From Solenopsis invicta (lineage: Eukaryota; Arthropoda; Insecta; Hymenoptera; Formicidae), in the NCBI RefSeq assembly GCF_016802725.1, contig NC_052677.1:15116329-15180328 (forward strand): DNA of 64,000 nucleotides, given 5' to 3'. A program made the translations under genes and the position numbers. Under the pieces are notes generated by a model that was not told the DNA's origin, did no database searches, and worked only from the letters and a program-made list of their open reading frames with translations. How positions within the stretch are numbered: position 1 is the stretch's first letter; the number at the start of each line of letters is the position of its first letter. This document shows, piece by piece, positions 49,091 through 60,800 of the stretch.

Positions 49091-52000
49091 CTCTTCTCCT
49101 CTCTTTCATTTCCGTCCTCGTAATCAGCGGACGGAACTTAGAGATCGGCCGACACCGCGATTGGACGTTGGACGCGATGAAGCCTCTTAGTCGGTGATTT
49201 TGCGCAGGATGTCGGTATGCGACCGGTATATACTTTTAGTGCAATGCGTGATCGTAAACGCAGGTCGCATCCAGCGGACGACGACAACTGTAAGATCGTT
49301 ATATCGAGATCAAATTTCTTTGGAGTACAGTCTGGGATTGTACGAATTTAACTAGAATATAATAGTATGAACAGATATCTTAAATGATTTATGTTCATCC
49401 ATATTTTAGCGAAGACCGAAATTGAACGGATAACGAAGTATAGTTGTAATTAATTCATTTAAGAAACTAAAATATACCGATGATTAATTAAAAATTTTAT
49501 ATTATTAAAGAAGGCGATAAATATAAGTATATTTTTAATCATATAAATCAAAGAATATAACGATGCTTCTAAAATATATAATAAATGAAATTAACGCTGA
49601 ACTTTTTCGTGGTTTCAAAAGCTCTCTTCTCTTGAGAAATTATTAATAATATATACGTATATTTTAAGTACGACAGCAATAAGTTAATTTATAAAATCTT
49701 ACTCGAGAGAAGGCGATATTTCCTTTCGCGAAAATTCAACGGGTGCAAGTGCGCCTCTTAATGAATCATCTCATGTGGGCGACTCATTTCTCCGTGGCCT
49801 TATTTATCATATAGTATAAATGGCACAAGGGGACACGCACGACGGTCTCTCCATGTACGGTCGACGAAGGCTAAGGATAATGCTCGATGCAACTAGGGCA
49901 ACCGGCGTCCATATTGGGCGAAGAATGTGGATGGTCCAAGGATCAGGTGTATAAAGGTCACTGGGACTGACCTTATCCTAATTCCAACGACCGAGAAATT
50001 CGATCGTATAAATTATAGCCCTTTATTCTCCTCCGCTGTCAATTTCCTCGTGAACATTTATTGATAAAAAATACTTTATCATCGATTTTATTTTTCGTCT
50101 TTACATCAAAAGTTGTTTTTTTTTTGTAAAATTTAAGTGTCCATCGCTTCTTTTTATAGAATTCTCTTGATAGAAGGAAATGGTAGACATTTTGGCAAGA
50201 AATAATTTATGATGTAAGAACTACAAATAAGATTGCAAGACGATAATTGTATGGTATTTATAAACAGTTTCCGATAAATTTTCATAAGCGAGTTGACATG
50301 CGGAAGAGGGCATCTTCCATTTCAATATCGATAGCGTACTTAGAGCAAAAAGTAGGAAGATTTCTATTATACATGCCTACAAAAAGTAGAGGAATTCGTA
50401 TTCTAATCCTTAAACGTGCATCACTAGCCGGCGGAGATACGAGATGTATGCACCGCGTGCACCGCATGCATCGCGGCATGCGCGGATAGACAGATGCGTG
50501 ACACGCCTGCCTGGCCTCTGTCGTCGGGGACAGCGCTGCAGATTATGCAACGTTGCATCGGATCGCGGGGACCATATGGTGGCGGCGCCTTTATATCTGC
50601 TGCCGTCGTTATTGGCGCGCGAGAGTCTACGCCTTGCGCGCTTCTCTCCCCATCTCTTCCCCTCGTTCAGCATCCTATAACCCTTTCCCGCGTCCACCCT
50701 GTCGTGTGCGTATTTATCTATCGCGCTTTGCTGCTTCTCTGCCGCGGCGAAGGATCGCGACGCACAATGCACACCGACTGCGCTTTGTGCGTAGCGCGTG
50801 TTTAACGCACTTTACCGACTCTCAGAGAGAGAGAGAGAGAAAGAGATGCACCGACTGCGCTATTCCATTCTTAGCTTATCTGAAAGGTGCATGCATATTT
50901 TTGGCGTGATAACTTTATATAGCGTATACAAACATATCTTACTCTTCAATCTAGAAACTGTAGAACAGTTACATTTCTTAATTTTGATTTTATTCTAAAA
51001 AATGTTTAATATGCGATAAATATTAATTTTTTCTTTCATTATTGATTAATAAATAATTCATCAACAGTTTTTTACGCAACCGCGAGCAATTTCTCTTTTG
51101 TCGACTCGAATAAGCAGAGTGAGTTCTAATGACTCTGGTTGATATTTTCGTGGAGCGAATCTAAAATCCTATTTCCATCTATCCAAGTGGCAATACATTC
51201 GTATAGATTCGTCTCTACAAGATGGCTTCTAAATAGAATGCACTTGTGCGCGAATGAATGCATAGGAGTGCGTGAAGGATTTCGAGTGGCTTCTATTAGG
51301 GCGGAATGGCCATCGGCAATTGCGACGACTACGACCACGACCTCTTCACTTTGATAAGTCTCAGGCGAACATATAGGCGACCTTACGTTAACTGCGTCCC
51401 GCGGAATATCTTATCTTACTATGTATAGAGTGCAACACCCGCCTCTCCTTCTTTTTCTTCCTTCGTTTCCTCCCCGACGTCGCGTGGAGTGCGCGCGCGA
51501 TAAATCCACGTAAAGGGCCCATATAAAACCACAAGGGAGATCCATTCCACCGGGGATTTCCTTCTAACCGCGAGTTCTCTGCCTCTCGCTCCATCTCGCT
51601 TCTCTTTCTCTCTTCGAACCAATCGGTTACACGACCGAACCAACTTCCCATGGCGAATCGGTTCTCATGCCCCAAGCCGCCGCGAAAGAGTGGCATTATA
51701 TTCTGGAGCGGCTATATGCGAACACGCATTGCACGCGTGCACGATCGGGCCCGCGTGTGTGCACATGTGCGACTCTACCACGGCCCACCCGTGTGTGGGT
51801 AATTCCGCGGCGCGGAATCTATATAACCCCTCCAACGAGGGACCCCAGAGAGGATCGGAGGTTGCTTATCGTCCGTACAATTTCATCGGCACTTAAAACG
51901 TCATCCCGTGAGGCCCCACCTTTTCATCAGCCGCTAATCTCGCTCGCTCGTTCTCGGACGCCAATACCTTCGATGTCGCGCGCGTCTTGCGTATAAAGGG

Positions 52001-53906
52001 CGTATCAACCTCTCGTTATCGCGCCTCTTATTGCTAAACTATAGATCGCTTGATTGACTTTAAGTTTTTCGAAACTCTTCATTCTTTTCGTTAGCGAAAA
52101 CAAACGAAAGTCCGCGAGTTATATGATTCGCTTTTGAAAATCTGAATTTCAATATTATTATAGAATTAAGAAAAATATTTAAAATTAAAAGGATAGAGCA
52201 CATCTTTTGTTAGAATTATTTCTAACTCGACTGAAGTCTCTGTACAAGTCTGACACTATATCTCCGCATCGATAAGTATACGTACCTTACTTATATAACG
52301 GACTATCTTGCATTTTTACTATGTAATAATTTTAAGCCAATGTTACGGACGCAGTGAAATAATACGAGTCGAGAAATTGCGGAAAGAAAATAAACGTGGA
52401 TATTTACCATTGCGCAGACAGAAACGATCAGTTCATTGCGAAATCCAGTTGTTTAGTACGCGTATTTCCGCGTATCAACACTGAATCATTCTTAAACCAT
52501 TATAATCCTTTTTTTTTCCACAAGTTACGGCTTTGAGCTATACTGATGTTTTATTTTATGTATCATATTTCTTCGTTGTTAATGTATATAGAACTTTAAA
52601 GTGGTTTTTTTTTAAATCTTTTTGTGCTTGTTAAAAATCTCGTTGCCGCAGGTATTTGTAATTTCCTCGCGATTTGCGTAACATTAATTTGCACTAAGCG
52701 TATTGCCGCGGTGTACAGGTTAGCTTGTGTTTCTGGAAGGACTAGGATTAAGGAATCTCTTAAAAAAAAAAAAATCAGTGTATCATGAATGGGCGTTCGG
52801 AACTTTACCGGAAGCGGCCAGTTTCTCGGCCGTTTTACTAGCGCCGACTCCCATTAGATGCCGATTTCACGCCATTGTACCCGTTCTCCGTCGCAACTTC
52901 TTCGGCCTTCGCGGTTAATTTCCTGCGGAATATGCATTCGCGTGGCCTTTTTCATAGAAAATCCCAGCCGCATCCTTTCCCTCTTCGTCCACGACTCGGT
53001 GGCAGGAAATTTAAATAATTTCGCTAATTTGATTCGCACGCGATTCTCGTTAGCCGCCAAATTATACACAATCCTCGCGTTTCTTGCGTTTCCGGCGATT
53101 CGCTCGAGGATCAATGATCGTTTGCACGAAAGAGACGGAGGAATGAAACTAGCTCTGCGTTCCTCTCGCCACCGGAAGCGAACAATTTTGTGAGCGAGTC
53201 GTCCGATTTAAATTTCTATCTAAATTTCACGCTACGCTCTCGCGCTTTCACTATTTAACACGCTATGTCGATTGTCATAACGATAAATTATTTCCTGACA
53301 GCTGTACCACTCTCTTCGCGAAACTTCTGCTCGCATGCTTTTTCGGATATCAGATAATCTTTCCGTGTGCGATTCGATATTCTATCTATTCTAGTGTATA
53401 TAAAGTAGATCGTTTCATTCGTACTCCACTCTTTGCACTTCTCGTCGAATCGCCATTGACGCCGTGCGTCTTGTCATCGACATGAAAATTCCTGATTGTA
53501 TACAGACTTGTATCTCACGCCGGCGAAACCTATTTGCATTCCGGATAATAACGCGCCGTAAGACATTGCATATTATTTCTGGAATTCCGCGCGCCGACGT
53601 TTATGAACCGACGCACGACACTGCGCGATGCATCGAATAATTTTGCCGATTGGATCCTCGCGCTCGTCGCAGAAGTGCGAGCTCTTTACGAGTTCCGTAA
53701 ATTTCATTTGTTCTCGCGAGCTCTTCGTCGGGAGAGATCCCTTGTCGCGCGACCAATGACTATTCGATCAGAAGCATACTCCAGAGTTGTACGATATCGT
53801 ACGATTAAACGATTTCTCTGCTGGCGATCGACACGATTCGCTCGCATTAATCACGATATTTTAGTGCTTTCCCATTTACCATCGTGAGTTTGCGTTTAGA
53901 CAGCGT

Positions 53907-54097
53907 ACTGAGAGAAAAAAGTACTAAAGGTTAATAAATATTTGTTTGTATAATTGCAATTAAATATTTACTAAATGTAAATAAATATTTATTTAGTACA
54001 AGAATTACTAATTCAACTATCATTTTTTATTGAGTAAATATTTCATTGCAACTGTGCAAACAAATATTTATTAAAATTTAATAATTTATCTCTCGGT
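53907..54097. mobile_element. MITE-like hairpin element
   Basis: The left end (ACTGAGAGAAAAAAGTA, then TTAATAAATATTTGTTTG and ATTGCAA) is matched in inverted order at the right end (TTGCAA, then CAAACAAATATTTATTAA and TCTCTCGGT). Arms are about 55-75 bases and imperfect, around a central AT-rich loop. It has no coding capacity. The ACTGAGAGAAA start recalls sequence in IFT20 intron 2 and near 55748. Confidence 0.65.
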
Positions 54098-54819
54098 GCA
54101 TGTATTGTAAATACAATCGCGTAACGATGGATCCGACAAGAGAGGAAAAAAAAGAAAGCTTGTGTGTGATTCGAACAATTTCGCTAATTTGATTCAGTTA
54201 TAGCTCTCGTTAGAGACAAGTTTACGTTCCTCGTGGAGAGTCCTACCATAAATGCATCATTATAAACGCTGCTGTCTCTCTTTTCTGCCTTCTCTTCGTC
54301 GTGCCACGCACGCGATCGATCGACCGATCGACCGCAGTTTAATTGCCGTATCGATATAATTTTGAACGCGCAATGAGGAGGAGGAGCGATCTCGATATCT
54401 CCGATGGTCTCCTCCTCCAATTTCAAGGGCACCGACGATTCGCGGTCGATCGGACGGTCATCTCGGTCATACGATCGGGGTGCTCCTCCGTGCTCTTTCG
54501 TGCGTATCCCGAGTAAGTTTCATGCCGCGTCGGCGTGTCGCGACGCAGGCACAACCGTGCGCCGCGGCCGTCGGGCGAGTTTATCGCACATGATCGGCCT
54601 TCGGAGTCCTTAGAGTGTTAAATGACGTGTGATATCCGTAGAATCTGCGGTCTTCCCTTCTTCCACCCGCGCGACGTTTCCTATTCGCGGCGTTTTGATC
54701 GCGCGGCGCGTATACGTGAGAGCCGAGCGGCGCGGCCGGGATATCATGCCTCGGTGAGATGAAGACGTGCAACGGCGGCTGGCACCGTGCAATCGCAGGT
54801 GGTCAATTAGAATCCGCGT

Positions 54820-54854
<35 letters not shown>

Positions 54855-55576
54855 CGCGCGTTCACACAGACACGCATGCATACGCAGGTACCGCCGCGCG
54901 GTAATCGGGCCTTTACAGCTATCCTTTTTTCTGAATTTATAATTACGAGGCCTGCGGCCGCGCGCTCCGTAACGATCCACGCCTTCCTTTTACCAGGCGT
55001 TCGCCTCGTTCCCCCGCTCCCCCTCCCTTCTCCCGCCCAATTCGTTCTTTCTCTTCTCGGCCTCCCTCTCTTTTTCTTGCGCATAAATAATAAATGTAAT
55101 AATACTGAAACGTTACTCGAAGTGCCTGAATAATTGCTTCCCTTTATCATACCCTTCATATATTGCATTAAGAATTAACGCGGATTTATGAGTGAACTTA
55201 ATGGAAACTGGAGTGAATACATGCTAAATGGTTGAGATCAAGAAATGTGTTTACTTCTATATTTTATGTAGCAAAGATAAAGTAATTGAGTTTGTTGCGT
55301 CATTTGAAATTATTATCTAACACGCATCTATTTTTATTAGTTCTCCCGTGGGATTAATGATCAAAGAATATTTAATCTTCTTATACGCTTTTCCTGACGT
55401 TTTTCAGAGCCAATATACTAGTTTAACTATTAGCTTTAATTAATAATATAATTGGCGTTTCAAGATATCAAATTGAATATCTCGTCTTGCATGCTTTCGA
55501 GGCAAAATTATAAATCTAATTAAGAGAGATATGTGAAAAATGTCTAATATAATATAAAATATATAATATTGCAGAG
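54098..55576. other. Gene-poor region
   Basis: CpG-rich to about 55130, then AT-rich. Contains a TC-CG composite repeat. No exon was recognised. Confidence 0.5.
54820..54860. repeat. (TC)n-(CG)n composite microsatellite
   Basis: A TC tract (to 54838) runs directly into about 11 uninterrupted CG units (54839-54860), an excellent Z-DNA-prone sequence. Confidence 0.93.
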
Positions 55577-55736
55577 TGATTATTTTGAGCGCAATAATTT
55601 TTAAATCTTGTGTTTGTGTGTTACAGTATCACCGCAGCTTTATGGTTGATCGTGAGTAATTCCACTCGTTGCGCATCAGGTCGGTGAGTGAAAAAATAAA
55701 TTTTATTTTAATATTGTGTAGATATCCTGCGCAGGA
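55577..55736 (+). repeat. 160-bp direct repeat unit, copy 1
   Basis: Starts TGATTATTTTGAGCGCA, contains a splice-like GTTACAG and the core CTCGTTGCGCATCAGGTCGG, and ends in the palindromic TCCTGCGCAGGA. A diverged second copy lies at 57701-57864 in the same orientation. The core is bounded by AG on the left and GTGAGT on the right, like a duplicated exon, but neither copy has a clear reading frame. Confidence 0.7.
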
Positions 55737-57417
55737 CAAAAAAAGACACTGAAAGAAACAGTTTGATAGCTATTACAAACTCTTTCTTTTAGTAATCAAA
55801 CAATTTTTCGAAGGGGAAATCAAGTACCCAATCGCGCGCGATCGGTCCGGGAGTGCCGTGTAAAGCATCATCGGGCGCAATCGTAACCGTATTTTCGCAA
55901 GTGAGTGAGTGCAACGAATCTTGTTGATGGTAAGAAGAAGAGGATGAGACCTGCGAGGCAATCTTGAGGTGAGTTCAAATATATACAACATATATACATG
56001 CTAGGTTTATAACATATCTAGCCTATCTAACCAATAGATATCGTATGTTACAGATATTCTTCGTCGAAGGCGACGAGAAGAGGACATCACCTATCGTCGC
56101 CGACTTATAATAAAATAAACGAACCGCAGCCGGTTCGTCGCGTCGCGCGTTTTTTTCCGGGAGTGCCGTTTAAGTTATCGGACTAATAGACTTTTTTTTT
56201 CTATAACTCCCATTTGATAAACTCCTAGTTCGAGGGCCGGGAATCGCACCCCCGCTGCTTGGCAGTGGATATCTTCTCTCTGGGGCGTTGCGTATGGTGG
56301 CTAAGAAAGACGGCGCACCGCGACGTTCCATGCCGAGTGCCCGTGCACGAAGTAATGCCGGGCCGCGTTATAGCATGTTTCCCCTGTGTGCATGTTGCGC
56401 GGTTGTCTGGTTGTGTGAGGTTTACACGCTCTGTCTTCGGCGATCGGTTCGGTCCTAAGTGGTAAGAGTTCGGATCAGTTGCCTTGGATTCGCACGTTTC
56501 TCTTGCTCTCGTCCACCTAAGGCTTTCTTAGATCCTTGATACCCTTTTTGGATTCTTTGGATCTGGGGTTTGAGCTAGTGAATCACATTTAATCTGACTT
56601 GGTCAGAACTTGGCCTTGTAGGTTAAGCTTGTGACGAGAGGCTGGCTCTCATTTCCTGATTCGTCTAAAATGCTAGACGTCGGCAATGAGTACCTTCTTC
56701 TCTCGTCCTGCCCGAGTGTCTTGTCGACGCCGCTTGGATATAAGATCCAGTGGGACTGATTAAGATGATCCGTTGGCTGGGCCTATGAACGAGTCAATTT
56801 TAGACGTAATTTTTGTGAGACAAGAGGCGTAGGAATTCAATACCATTGATTTCGTTTTCTTCCGCGCGGGGCTTACCCTTTTTCGGGGGCAGGTACGCGT
56901 GCGTCCTACTCGTCGACTCGGGGTGCTGAATCCACGGGAATCCCTCTGAATGGGAACTCATATCATGGGTTTTATAAACCCGAAGTGCCGCAGTATTGCG
57001 CGAAAAATTTTATAGATAATTAGTCCACGCGCGCAAATTTAGTATATTATTCGCGAGTGTTTCGCGTGTGCAATGAAAGGAAGAGGCTTAACTACCTGGA
57101 GGACTGAGAGGAGGAGGAGGCCTGGGAGAGGCATCGAGCCACAGCGGAGCAACCTTGGGGTAAATATAATTCTTTATGTATATAAATTTAATAATTTTTT
57201 GCTTTTTATTCCGTCTTATAGCAAATTAAAAAAAAAGATACTTAAAAATAGGAAATTTATATAAAATTGTATATACATCCAGAGAAAAGTTATGTTTAAA
57301 TTGATGAAATCGTTTTTTTAATTTGGTTTTCTTAAATTGAAATAAAAATACCTTTGCGGAAAATAGAAATTTATTTAATTTTAAGAAATAACATTATTAG
57401 CCTTTTTAAAGTAAATA

Positions 57418-57446
57418 AATTATTTGTTTAATTTAAACAAATAATT
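57418..57446. repeat. AT-rich palindrome
   Basis: Thirteen-base arms (AATTATTTGTTTA and TAAACAAATAATT) around a three-base centre. Confidence 0.75.
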
Positions 57447-57639
57447 ATTTAATTCAAAAAAAGTATTGACGGAAATGTAACAAATAATTTAGCTGTTCTG
57501 GTTTTAAAAATATATTTCTTTTGTTTAAAAAAAATTTGTGTTGCACAACCAAAGTGTTTTTTTAATTCTAATAAAAGGAACAATTAAAAAATTTCTTTAA
57601 GTCAAAGAAACTTTTCTTTAACCGTAGAACAATGCACGA

Positions 57640-57680
57640 ATTTCTTTGAGTCAAACAAATACTGTCTGACTCAAAGAAAT
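57640..57680. repeat. Inverted repeat with 14-base perfect arms
   Basis: ATTTCTTTGAGTCA at 57640-57653 pairs with TGACTCAAAGAAAT at 57667-57680, loop 13 bases. It ends 20 bases before repeat copy 2. Confidence 0.75.
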
Positions 57681-57700
57681 CTTTCTAAGAATTAAAATAT

Positions 57701-57864
57701 TGATTATTTTGAGCGCAGTTTTAATTTTTAAATTTTATGTTTTTGTGTTACAGTAATCATCGTAGCTTCGTGGCCGATTAACTCCGCTCGTTGCGCATCG
57801 GGTCGGTGAGTCAAAAATTAATTTTCTTAGTGCATGTCAATTTTTGCAAATGTCCTGCGCAGGA
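57701..57864 (+). repeat. 160-bp direct repeat unit, copy 2
   Basis: Same start (TGATTATTTTGAGCGCA), core (CTCGTTGCGCATCGGGTCGG, then TGAGTCAAAAA) and end (TCCTGCGCAGGA) as copy 1 at 55577-55736. The middle differs at scattered positions, so the duplication is not recent. Confidence 0.7.
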
Positions 57865-60800
57865 TTTAGTGTATTAAAAAACGGTGTTGTATTTTTCATC
57901 GACACAAGAGGTATTTCGCAAGACGATCACCTTTCGTGTCGTTCAAACGATCAGCTATTGCCCATCGATCACCATCATCTGTGTTTCATTTGGCGGAGTT
58001 TCTCCGCCAACGGTATCTTTGACGTACGCACACACAGACGTATCGTGCACACACACATGGGCTATACACTGACTTCTCCGTTTCTGCGCCGTTCCGGGTT
58101 TGACCCGGTTCTTTGCCGGCATACAGTTATGACGGCTATGCTTACCGGCCCGTGTCCACTCTCGATTTTGCCGGGGGAATTCACTCTCGTCGAAACGCGA
58201 ACGTAACTTGCGCTGAATTTCCATTGGTAGCCGACGCGCTCCACCGATCGCGAAACGGCCTTGCCCGATCGCCACCGCGACCGGTTACCGCGGACCGACG
58301 ATTGTGCGCGGCCCCGTTGCACGCCGGACCTTAAATTTTGATCCGGCAAATCTAGCATATCGACGATTAACGGCCTCCATAGGGCCGCCTAGCACGACCT
58401 GGTTCTTTATCGTTGCGTCTGACCACTCCAGGCTGTTTCTACTGTCGATGAAATGATTCATAAATAATATATCGGTTTTCTTACTGCAAGATTGTATTTC
58501 AGTTTCGCAATAATTCATGGTTAAAATAAGACCGAATTTTATCATAATTAGACTTTTAGGCAATGAGTTGTTCATTAATAAATTAATACATTCAATTGTA
58601 ATTAATTATTTTTAAAATTTTTTAGAGAAGTCTTTAGTTTTAATTAGGATAAGTAGGAAACGTGACACGTTTTTTTCAAGTGTCGTTGTATGTTTAATAT
58701 TTTAGTATAAAAAAATGTTAATTGTGTGAATTTTGTTTTGAAATTGCAATCAGCGATAGAATAGTACTATATCTGATGGTACTAATTAGAACCCTTGTCA
58801 AATATACTAATATTTATTGTTTTCTTTTACTTTAGAGGAGGAGGTGTCGTGCTAGATTTACGAAATTAGCACATTTTTATTTTTGTTTTATTGGAGGAGC
58901 AAAAACTGCAGAACTCTTTGTTATTTTTATAAGGAACTTCGGAATTATAAAAAGTGCCACTGGAACTGTATTTTTTCCATATTAACAGAATGTCGTGCCA
59001 ATTTCATAGATCCTTCATAATATACTTTACATTTGGAGAATAATGTATTTTATGTTTTGTGTGCAATAATTTTAAACTTTAGAACATATTCTACTGAATT
59101 TAAATACAAGCAATTATATTAATGTTATATATTATTTATAAAAGTATTTATTATATACTAATAATTAAATTCATCTTTAAAATACCAATTTTAAATTATC
59201 ATGACAAATAAAAATACTTATTTTTAAAAAATAAATTTAAAAATAAATTTTAAAAAAATAAATAATTCTATAAATTAAACTTTGCACTTTTATCGTCTCA
59301 TGTTCGCCTTATGTTCGTCTTATGTTAAACCGTTTTCACTGTTGCAATAACATGACACATTGCATTTTCACACGCACGGTTATAAATCAGTTCTACGATT
59401 TCTACAAGTAATATACGTGTACTTCTCACAAAGTCATAAAATTAGACGACTCTCGCTCGAAACTTAAGACGCTCCTCAACAATGTTTCGTTAACGATCGT
59501 CATGTTTAGCACAGCGTACACATCATGCTACATTTCTAATCAATTATAAAAGATGTTACTAATGTGTGCGGAAATGTCTTCCACCATCCATCGTGCATCG
59601 CTGGAAAGTTGCTGCGACTCGTTAGTTCTCCATTAAAGATCTCGGAGCGAATCGTGCGGTTACGAGCTGAATTCGACACGGGGTATTCGCGTAATTTGCG
59701 AACCCATCTTTCATACTATTTCGGTTTAGAAAGTGCGCACAATAGATGCTCCGAGGTACGATGGAACTGAGAATTTGTTTAACATTAAATCGTGCCGATG
59801 CCTTAGCAAACGTCGCGTTTCACTTACGACAATTGTTCGTAGACGTTTTTCACGCCATTTTCTCGGTCACTCGTTTGTCCGTATTTATAATTTTCTAAGT
59901 TTATGTACATTATGGTGACAGCTATTTTACTTTGTGATTCATCCCGTTAGCGATATCGTTATCTGACGCGTGCTTCTCACAAATGCCAGGAGCCATTGGA
60001 ATTGCCTTACGTGCGTGATCATGCATTCACGCGCGGAGCAAGATCTCGCAACGACTCTGAGAAAAACGGGAATTCGTGCCAGTCAATTAATGCACGGTGT
60101 TTCCTCGCTCGCGGTTTTTTTTTTTACTTCTGAGTAACTTGATTATTCGTCGATTTCTCGTAAATTGCGATTGTGCATTTATGTCTCTTATTAAGAAAAT
60201 ATGTGCCGATAAAAATGCAATAACTAGCCGCATTTATTACAGAGTAAGCTGAAGCTTGCGTGCAAACAGACAGATATTATCAGGTATATTGTTTGAGAAA
60301 AATTTGATCTTGATTGCAAACAGTTACATCAGTCTTATACAATAATTCTTATAATGAATAGCAACGGGAGGTTTTCAACATATATAGAAAATCGGTTCTA
60401 AACAATTTTTTATTTTTTTAAAATAAATTTTTTATGTTGTGTATTCTTTTCTCTTATTGGCTCAATGACAATGATTCGACAATAACAGTCGGCATAATGG
60501 AATTGTAAAGTGCACATTACAATATCTAGTGAAAAATATATGTTGAAAGAGATTATAACAGCCCTCTCGGGGATCGTATTTTCGTCTTCACCGGCTGCGA
60601 TTAATCCGTACCATTAGGTGCATCTAAGTACCGGCCGAGCGATAATGTAACTCTAACTTGACCATACTGCCGAGGTACTCTTCCTCCCCGCGAATAATTA
60701 TACTTTCCATAGGCGGCTGATAATTACAGAATACTGATACGCCGCCGAAAAGGAGAAACAAAAATGGCTATCGCGCGAGAGGGATAAACGGGGGGCGGAC

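Larger units (their letters stand above)
46559..53906. other. Gene-poor region
   Basis: CpG-rich islands at 46700-47200, 47450-47970, 48370-49290, 50400-50900, 51060-52050, 52640-53480 and 53500-53900, separated by AT-rich DNA. Contains long GA and TCTA repeats. All long frames fall in the islands, change frame arbitrarily and are not recognisable. Confidence 0.5.
55737..57700. other. Region between the two 160-bp repeats
   Basis: It holds a small hairpin at 55752-55789 (AAAGAAACAGTTTG against CAAACTCTTTCTTT), a repeated GGGAGTGCCGT at about 55849 and 56159, a GC-balanced unique-looking stretch at 56220-57000, and AT-rich DNA with palindromes at 57418-57446 and 57640-57680. A single frame of any length was not convincing. 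It may be the inside of a degraded mobile element; no transposase, reverse transcriptase or integrase was recognised. Confidence 0.4.
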
